Source: JAULUH01 sp032111745
GTDB lineage: Bacteria > Chloroflexota > Anaerolineae > JAAEKA01
Assembly: GCA_032111745.1 (NCBI GenBank)
Contig: JAULUH010000491.1
Span: 1 to 13,422 of the forward strand
Length of the DNA stretch: 13,422 nucleotides
Direction of reading: 5' to 3'
Position numbers and translations under genes: made by a program. Positions 9,001 through 13,422 of this stretch are shown here, in pieces (position 1 is the stretch's first letter; every line of letters starts with the position of its first letter). The notes below the pieces were generated by a model that did no database searches, was not told the DNA's origin, and saw nothing but the letters and a program-made list of their open reading frames with translations.

Positions 9001-10729
9001 AGATGCGGTTGGAGGCCAGCACCAGGACATCGGCCTGGCGCAAGGTATCCTTGAGCCGCTGGAATTTCTCGGCGTTGTCCTCCTCGAAGGGCCCCCAGTC
9101 GATAAAGTGGTAACGGCCGCGGCTGGAGCCAGGCTCGGGCAGGTCGTAGGGCAGGGAATCGTCCCACTGCTCCCACGCGATGGTGGCGCCATCGGGGATA
9201 TTGGCGTAGATCCAGCGGCTGGCCTTGATCCAGGGGTGGGTATCGGCGTAGACGCCGTTGACGTAGGCCAGGGACCACAGCACCGCGCCCGCGAGCGCTA
9301 TGGCGGCAATACCCCCGCCCACGGCCCGCCGGGCCCGGTGCTGGCCAGGCTGGGACGGCACCTCCACGACCTCTCGCGCCCGGCCCCGAAATAGCTCGCC
9401 GTACCAGATGGCGGCTACCAGACCGGCGGCGAAGACCATCAGCAACGGCACCACGGGCACCATGTAGCGCATGAATTTGGCCAGGAAGAGGCCGGTCAGG
9501 CCGAAGTAGGGGATGATCCAGCTGAGGATGATCAGCTCGCCATCCTGGGCCCGGCCGAGGAGCAGCTTGAGCAGGGCCCAGCCCAGGCTCATAAAGGCCA
9601 GCAGGCCCAGGGGCCAGCCGATGCCCCAGCGCACCTGTTGGTCGACGTGGTAGAGGTAGGGCGGGGTGCCGCGATATTGGCGGGTGAAGGGCAAGTCGGC
9701 CGTGCCCTGGACCATGGCGCCCTGCTCCACCAGCACGGCCTGTTTGAAGTTGGCCCAGTCCAGGATGGCGAAGGGGGAGGTGACGGCGAAGACCGCGACG
9801 GCCACGGCCACGGCCAGGAATGCCAGCAGGAGGGCGGTTTGCCAGGCGGGCCGGGTGTCCCTTGCGTAGGGGCGGGCCTCCGTGCCGTTCCGGGATGATA
9901 TGCCCGCCCCGGCGGTGTCCTGGCGGCGCGCCCGCCAATCGGGCCACCAGATCAGGAAGGCGGCCACCACGGGCGCGGCCAGGATGGGCAGGGCGCTGAA
10001 CTTGGAGGCCACGGCCAGGCCCGCGCCCACGCCGGCCAGCACGGCCCAGCCCGCGGCCCCACCGCCGGCACTCCCCGGCTCGAAGGCCTGCACCATGCGC
10101 AGCGCACCATACAGGGCCATGGCGGTGAAGGTGGTGCTGATGGGATCGACGGCGAAGAAATGGCTGAGCTGGATCTGCAGCACCGTGAAGGCCGAGAAGG
10201 CCGCGGCCAGCAGGCCCACCCAGCGCCGCCCCGGCCGGCGGCCGTAGATGCCGTCGGCCAGCAGAAAGACGAACAGCACGGTCAAGGTGTCGGCTACGGC
10301 CATCAGGGCGCGGCCGACCAGGGCAAAGCCGGGCACGCCGTTGGCCGTGCGCAGGGACTCCACCCAGGCCTCCGGCGCGCCCAGCCCCTCGGCCACGGGG
10401 GCCAGCGCGTGCAGGCCGTCGGCGGCCAGCACCAGCAGGTAGAGGGGGAAATGGCCGTAGGTGTAGCTGCGCCGCTCCTGGCGGCCGATGTCCCACAGGG
10501 GGTTGAGGGGGGACTGGCGCTTATTCAGCGGGCTGATCCCCGGATCGGGCCAGCGGATACCCGGCGCGTAGAAGGCGACGGTGGAGCGCTCGTCCGGATG
10601 GGGCAGCTGGCCGTCGGCCCAGTCCACGTCGTAGATACGCAGGCTAAACGCGGCCAGCAGGATGGCGAGGAGGATCACAGCCACCGGCCACCGGGCCGAT
10701 CGCCTGCCCGCACCGTTGATAGCTCCCAT
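6059..10729 (-). CDS. GT39/PMT-like glycosyltransferase fused to a DUF2298 (YYY) domain
   Basis: 1556 residues with two membrane modules. The N-terminal module (about 1-487) is GT39/ArnT-like. Helix 1 is followed by HPDERS with the catalytic-type Asp46-Glu47 intact. Further on are the SHFFAVDP loop and KFMRYMVPVVPLL, typical of polyprenyl-phosphate-sugar-dependent GT-C enzymes. A soluble segment (about 488-711) containing DGATIAWEQWDDSLPYDL comes next, with an acidic Gly/Pro-rich stretch near its end. The C-terminal module (about 712-1556) is DUF2298: GGEKFMEFAFLN, NYYYYGH (Tyr888-His893), DLHPH (Asp1039-His1043), INTWDLP and RMNTLFKFY (Met1317), then a soluble tail with GFPTLLGF. It is paralogous to the stand-alone DUF2298 protein two genes on. 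The start at 10729 is 1 bp after the stop of the 3D-domain gene and has no Shine-Dalgarno sequence, so reinitiation is likely. Fusion to a glycosyltransferase suggests DUF2298 acts in the same pathway. The sugar donor and acceptor are unknown. The reading frame is open throughout, so this is a true fusion in this assembly. Confidence 0.92.
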   Translation of the reverse strand: MGAINGAGRRSARWPVAVILLAILLAAFSLRIYDVDWADGQLPHPDERSTVAFYAPGIRWPDPGISPLNKRQSPLNPLWDIGRQERRSYTYGHFPLYLLVLAADGLHALAPVAEGLGAPEAWVESLRTANGVPGFALVGRALMAVADTLTVLFVFLLADGIYGRRPGRRWVGLLAAAFSAFTVLQIQLSHFFAVDPISTTFTAMALYGALRMVQAFEPGSAGGGAAGWAVLAGVGAGLAVASKFSALPILAAPVVAAFLIWWPDWRARRQDTAGAGISSRNGTEARPYARDTRPAWQTALLLAFLAVAVAVAVFAVTSPFAILDWANFKQAVLVEQGAMVQGTADLPFTRQYRGTPPYLYHVDQQVRWGIGWPLGLLAFMSLGWALLKLLLGRAQDGELIILSWIIPYFGLTGLFLAKFMRYMVPVVPLLMVFAAGLVAAIWYGELFRGRAREVVEVPSQPGQHRARRAVGGGIAAIALAGAVLWSLAYVNGVYADTHPWIKASRWIYANIPDGATIAWEQWDDSLPYDLPEPGSSRGRYHFIDWGPFEEDNAEKFQRLKDTLRQADVLVLASNRIYGAVDNLPARYPLTNRYYQLLFAGELGYELAHREANHPRLLGIEIDDEGADESFTLYDHPQVHVFRKERDLSDAEWDALLGGSWEGARAWDVGEPLLISRIFGLLSGDRAGEEDPAEPGPGEGKSLLLAEPLSELPVLDDFRWNPLASQSAPLAVLAWWLAISLVGLAAWPITFALFAHLRDRGYLFSRSVGWLLVGYLVWITASLGIGRNALPFIVAAVVLVGLASLLAWRRQRAAMAAFVREQWRLILLGEGLFAAAYLLFVGIRLLNPDLWQPWNGGEKFMEFAFLNAILRSASFPPLDPYFAGGTINYYYYGHYLVNLLIKLTGIWSSVAFNLAIPTLFALTVANVFSLAYNLVERPGPARWNRGWAQGVGVGLLAVLFVALLGNVDGGAQVLRGLGEQAETAFTSNLPGLQAVVRAADGLWAVLTTEATLPAYRYWDPSRVIPFTINEFPYWSFLFADLHPHLIGIPFTVLFLGLALNLLRIPGQSRADSRPALGLSLLALSLTLGALAVINTWDLPTYFGLAVLVWLVRQWRLGHLSAEPGRALLGTVAFAAGLGLLSVGLYFPFFRSYAPLAGQGIGLVPDKTPLAPWLGIWGLLFLLAATLVLVELRQLPMGQATGDPALLRWLRVGLNRLPQTGELVQRSDASPNLSTLTAGALVGLALLLALPVVLALLGWAVPAVLVLPLAGAALLLWRRRATTEAAFLMVLVFSGLLVLMGVEFLYLKDHLQGGDWRRMNTLFKFYIQAWVMLGIAAAVALPRIWRFARQTWHAPWRVAWLAGFATLLALSLVFPLAGTPARVDDRFPRDNGRPPIGTLDGMAYMVPGSYTWHPDAGRAGDSRIVLRHDYDALRWLQDNVSGTPVVAEALVGYYREGGLRAATFTGFPTLLGFHQEGEQRYGWQTGERRARGEEFWRTADPARAQALIEEMGIDYVYVGELERIVYPPEGLEKLDRLVAEGVLAMAYRNDGVTIYRVL

Positions 10730-10730
10730 G

Positions 10731-12364
10731 TCAGCGCGTCAGGCAGGAGGTCCGGGGATAGTCCGGCAAGCGGTAGGTGATGGCATAGGAGGGCGGCGGC
10801 GGGCCCAGCAGGTAGACGTCGGCGCAGCGCGACCAGGCCTGGAAATCACGGTCGCCAAAGCCCAGGTCGATCCAACGGCCGTCGATGCCACCCCCGGTGT
10901 CGCTGGCCCGGGCCAAGCCGTAGCCGGGCACGTAGACGTTGGTGCGCAGGCTGACCACCGCCGGATCCACCGCCACCACCCCCCGTTGCACCACCTCGCC
11001 CAGCCGGGTCAGCCCGTAGTAGGGCGCGTCGGGGGTCTGGCCGGAGTTGGCCGGGGAGTAGGAGGTGGCGAACATGCGGATCTTGCGCCAGTAGGTCAGG
11101 GGCCCATCCGCGGTCTCCAGCTGGCGCAACACGATCCCGGTGCCGTACTTGTAGGTGCGGGTGACGGGCTGCTGGGCCATCCAGCTGTCCTCCAGGGTGC
11201 GGGTGATGGGCTCGCCGTCCTCCAGGGTCACCCGGTAGCGGTGGCGCAGGATGCCGTTGGCGCCCTCCAGGTCCAGCCGCCAGTTGTCGATCTCCAGCTC
11301 GGAGTCTGGCTCCCACACCGTGCCGTAGCGCGTGATGTCGTCCTCGATCTCGTAGGCCTGCTGCACGCGGGTGATCTTGATCTCTACGTTGTCGAGCAGC
11401 GGGGTATCCAGGGCCGGCTCGATGCGGTCCATGCCGGCCAGCAGCACCCCCTGCTCGGCGAGGAAGCCGGCCACGGTCTCGGCGCGGGTACGGGTGGCCA
11501 GCACGCTCTCCCTGGTGCGCACGGTCACCGGCCGGGAGCGCTCGACGTAGATGTGCAGCCCGGCGCTGGCGGGTGTGCCCAGGCCCGGCTGCACCAGGTC
11601 GCCGGCGTAGAAGAGCAGCCCCTCCTGGGCCAGGGCCTCGCCGACGGTGCCGGCGGTGGTCCAGAGGGTGATGGGCAGGCCCTGTTCTTCGACGGTCAGG
11701 GGCAGGCCGCGGCGCAGGGCCACCTCGACCGGCTGCAGGCTGAGGCCGTGCCAGGGGTAGAGCGGGCGCAGGCCCGGACGCCGGGGCAGGCCGGCGAGGG
11801 TGAGCGCGGGCAGGGCGGTCTCGGCGGCGGCTGGCTGCCCGGCCACGGAGAGCTCGTCGTGGGGTCCGATCACGATGCCGGCCTCAGTCAGGGCCTCGCC
11901 GATGGTGGTAGCATGGGTGCGCACGGTGCGCAGCCGGCTGTCGCCGTGCACCAGCAGGGGCCGGGCGCGCTGCACGGCCACGGCCAGCGGCTCCCGCGTG
12001 CCGCGCAGGGGGGTGGACGGGTCGAGGGAGAGGCGGTCCTCCGGCTGCAGGACCAGCCCGATCTCATCCAGGAGGGCGCCGAGGGTGGGCTGGTGGGTGG
12101 GGATGGTGGCGGTAAAGCCGTCGACGGTGAGGGCCACGGGGCGGGCGGTGGCGAAATAGCCCCAGACCAACACCNNNNNNNNNNNNNNNNNNNNNNNNNN
12201 NNNNNNNNNNNNNNNNNNNNNNNNNNNNNNNNNNNNNNNNNNNNNNNNNNNNNNNNGATGGCCAGCGCTGCCTGCGCCCAACGCGTGAGGCGCGCGCGAT
12301 CCACCAGGCGGGGGGCCGCCTGCTCGCGGGGCTGGGGATGAAATGGCTGCTCGACGACGGCCAT
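10731..12364 (-). CDS. Exported DUF348/G5/3D-domain cell-wall protein, interrupted by an assembly gap
   Basis: First gene of the operon. The 36 codons from the ATG at 12364 (MAVVEQPFHPQPREQ... ending in AALAI) form a polar, then basic cytoplasmic leader. They run into the N gap, which should hide most of a single membrane anchor. After the gap VLVWGYFATA looks like the end of that helix. Four DUF348 (ubiquitin-like) repeats follow (about 12143-11395), then a G5 domain (about 11363-11142) and a C-terminal 3D domain (about 11078-10808). The 3D domain's three signature aspartates are present: VDP (10965-10967), SDTGG (10899-10901) and WIDLG (10866-10868). This order resembles YabE/Rpf-type proteins, which are thought to act on peptidoglycan. 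The frame before the gap differs by one base from the frame after it at the stated gap size, so the gap length is nominal. An alternative start at 12395 stays in the downstream frame but gives a low-quality leader and is rejected. The protein would be about 543 residues. Confidence 0.88.
12175..12256. other. Assembly gap (82 Ns)
   Basis: 82 consecutive undetermined bases inside the 5' part of the 3D-domain gene. The 36 codons before it end exactly at 12257, and one base (12174) after it belongs to a split codon. The true gap must therefore be 2 modulo 3 (for example 80 or 83) for the gene to be intact, whereas 82 is 1 modulo 3. Confidence 1.
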
Positions 12365-12383
12365 AGGAACCAACCTGGGCGTC

Positions 12384-12534
12384 GTAGAGACGCAAGATGT
12401 TGCGTCTCTACGGGTGCGACGGGTGTAGAGACGCAAGATGTTGCGTCTCTACGAGTGCGATGGGTGTAGAGACGCAAGATGTTGCGTCTCTACGAGTGCG
12501 ATGGGTGTAGAGACGCAAGATGTTGCGTCTCTAC
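12384..12534. repeat. Four tandem 28-nt perfect hairpins at 41-bp period
   Basis: Identical 28-nt copies lie at 12384-12411, 12425-12452, 12466-12493 and 12507-12534. Each has arms GTAGAGACGCAA and TTGCGTCTCTAC (12 bp, perfect) around the loop GATG. The 13-nt spacers are near-identical: spacers 2 and 3 are the same, and spacer 1 differs at two bases. The array starts 19 bp upstream of the 3D-domain start codon, so it lies in the operon's leader if transcription starts further upstream. Similar 'GTAGAGACG...CGTCTCTAC' palindromes are recalled as dispersed intergenic elements in Cyanobacteria and Chloroflexi. Here they may be REP-like elements, or act on mRNA stability or transcription. Confidence 0.97.
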
Positions 12535-12551
12535 GGGCGTGATCGTCATTA

Positions 12552-12603
12552 CTCCCATATACCGAACCTTTTCCCAAAGGAACGGTTAATGGGTATACGG
12601 GAG
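12552..12603. repeat. Imperfect 52-bp palindrome between the peptidase gene and the operon
   Basis: The outer arms 12552-12563 (CTCCCATATACC) and 12592-12603 pair at 11 of 12 positions. A nested inner hairpin uses ACCG/CGGT and CCTTT/AAAGG around loop TCCC (12561-12586), with two mismatches. The outer and inner stems compete for 12561-12563. There is no T-run after the right arm on the minus strand, so a classical terminator for the peptidase gene is poorly supported. A protein-binding operator for the downstream operon is possible. Outside this element and the hairpin array, nothing further is recognised in the 271-bp intergenic region 12365-12635. Confidence 0.6.
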
Positions 12604-12635
12604 AGCAGGCAGCTTCAAGGGCACCCCTGGTCAAA

Positions 12636-13422
12636 TCAGGCGCCGCGCACCGGCAGGACGAGGTCCTTGGGGAACGGCGTGATGCTACGAAAGGCACCGT
12701 CGAGGTCGCACACGTAGGTGTCCTCGACCCGCACGCCGAAGCCCCGCGCCTGGTAGTAGAGGCCGGGCTCGATGGTGATGACCATCCCCGGCTCGAGCGT
12801 GTCCGTGTTCCCGGGGATAGCCCGGAAGCTGGGGGCCTCGTGCACCTCCAGGCCCAGGCCGTGGCCCAGGCCGTGCACGTAGCCCACTTCGGTCCGGGGG
12901 TCGGACAGGATGGTGGCGTGGCCGCGGGCGGCGAAGTAGTCGCAGGTCAGCACCTGGTAGCCGGCGCACAGCTGGCCGACCTCCAGCCGCTCCACCACCT
13001 GGTCGAAGGCGCCCATGACATCAGCGTAGGCCCGCTGCACGGCGTCCGGCGCGTAGCCGAGGCACCAGGTGCGGGTCATGTCGTGGTAGTAACCGCCGCC
13101 CTTGCCGCGCGGGAAGAAGTCGAAGATGATGGCCTGGCCGAGGGCCAGCACGTCGTCCGGGTCGCCCTCGTTGTGGGGCACGGCCGCGTCCGCGCCAATG
13201 GCGAAGATGTTGCCATCGGGCTGCTCCAGGCCGTGCCGGGCACAGGCATCCTCGATAAGGGCCTTGACGTGCCGGATGGTCAGGGGCTCGCCGCCGGGCG
13301 CCAGCAGCCGGTCCCCGGCCACGGGGCTGGTGGACAACATGGCAGCCAGCTCCGCCACGACGGCGTTGCTGCGGTGGGCCACGTCCTCCAGGGCGGCAAT
13401 CTCCGCGGCGTCCTTGGTGAGG
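12636..13422 (-). CDS. M24-family Xaa-Pro aminopeptidase-like metallopeptidase, 5'-truncated by the window
   Basis: The C-terminal 262 codons of a pita-bread-fold metallopeptidase; the frame stays open to the right edge (last residues read LTKDAAEIAALEDVAHRSN), so the true start lies outside. The five metal ligands of the M24 dinuclear site are all visible: Asp in IIFDFF (13119-13121), Asp in HDMTRT (13080-13082), His in GHGLGLEVHE (12861-12863), Glu in TIEPGLY (12768-12770) and Glu in VRVEDTY (12723-12725). The active-site His motif PHN and the VHE histidine are also present. Family members remove N-terminal residues before proline or cleave Xaa-Pro dipeptides, with Mn/Co/Zn-type ions, in the cytoplasm. 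The spelling fits aminopeptidase P/prolidase-like enzymes rather than methionine aminopeptidase, but the exact specificity cannot be read from this part. It is on the same strand as the glycan operon but 271 bp upstream and separated by repeats, so it is probably an independent unit. Confidence 0.93.
   Translation of the reverse strand, partial: LTKDAAEIAALEDVAHRSNAVVAELAAMLSTSPVAGDRLLAPGGEPLTIRHVKALIEDACARHGLEQPDGNIFAIGADAAVPHNEGDPDDVLALGQAIIFDFFPRGKGGGYYHDMTRTWCLGYAPDAVQRAYADVMGAFDQVVERLEVGQLCAGYQVLTCDYFAARGHATILSDPRTEVGYVHGLGHGLGLEVHEAPSFRAIPGNTDTLEPGMVITIEPGLYYQARGFGVRVEDTYVCDLDGAFRSITPFPKDLVLPVRGA

Noticed and set aside
8051..9394. A 447-codon open frame on the plus strand, opposite the large fusion gene
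   Set aside because: Low-complexity Gly/Gln/Ala/Val composition with no recognisable domain, lying fully within a well-supported minus-strand gene.
10662..12341. Plus-strand open frame of 559 codons spanning the N gap
   Set aside because: It is opposite the 3D-domain gene, has biased composition and is kept open partly by the Ns.
12365..12395. A start for the 3D-domain gene at 12395
   Set aside because: It is in the downstream frame only because of the nominal gap length, overlaps the first hairpin and gives a Pro/Gly/Ser/Arg-rich leader. The ATG at 12364 gives a sensible cytoplasmic leader ending in a helix start.
12384..12534. Regularly spaced identical palindromic repeats resembling a CRISPR array
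   Set aside because: The spacers are only 13 nt and nearly identical to one another, and no cas gene is present. This is a tandem repeat of a hairpin.
12552..12603. Rho-independent terminator for the M24 peptidase gene
   Set aside because: The palindrome is not followed by a T-run on the minus strand and its stem is imperfect.
12541..12640. Possible promoter elements on the minus strand (TTGACC near 12630, TATATG near 12560)
   Set aside because: No -35/-10 pair with a normal spacer of 16-18 bp could be found, so no promoter is called.

Overview
The window is GC-rich and almost entirely coding on the minus strand. It contains one 82-base run of Ns, so it is draft, probably metagenomic, assembly. 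The gene content points to Chloroflexota (an Anaerolineae- or Caldilineae-like lineage). The main reason is the pairing of two Chlor_Arch_YYY/DUF2298 membrane proteins with a TIGR03663 (Agl23-type) protein, a combination recorded mainly in Chloroflexi and some Archaea. This taxonomic call is an inference, because no rRNA or other marker gene is present.

Layout, reading in the direction of transcription (high to low coordinates). A 5'-truncated M24 Xaa-Pro-type peptidase gene runs in from the right edge and ends at 12636. A 271-bp intergenic region follows, holding an imperfect palindrome (12552-12603) and four tandem copies of a perfect 28-nt hairpin at 41-bp period (12384-12534). Six closely packed minus-strand genes then run from 12364 to 189: (i) a membrane-anchored DUF348 x4 / G5 / 3D cell-wall protein, interrupted by the N gap; (ii) a 1556-residue fusion of a GT39/PMT-like glycosyltransferase with a DUF2298 domain; (iii) an ECF sigma factor; (iv) a one-pass DUF4367-type anti-sigma factor; (v) a stand-alone DUF2298 protein; (vi) an Agl23/GT39-like protein. 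The gaps between them are 1, 52, -4, 5 and 36 bp, which fits one operon. A second tandem array, of a different 53-bp unit, lies just past the last stop codon (1-172) and runs off the left edge.

Inferred logic: genes ii, v and vi are polytopic proteins that probably use polyprenyl-phosphate-linked sugars to build or transfer a cell-surface glycan. Gene i is a probable peptidoglycan-acting exported protein. Genes iii and iv look like an envelope-stress regulatory pair lying inside the operon. Together this looks like a self-regulated envelope-glycan locus. The function of DUF2298 is not established. The two copies here share strongly conserved motifs (YYYxG, DxHPH, MNTxFKFY), and one copy is fused to a glycosyltransferase with an intact Asp-Glu motif, whereas the Agl23-like partner seems to have lost the Asp. 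These are the points most worth following up.
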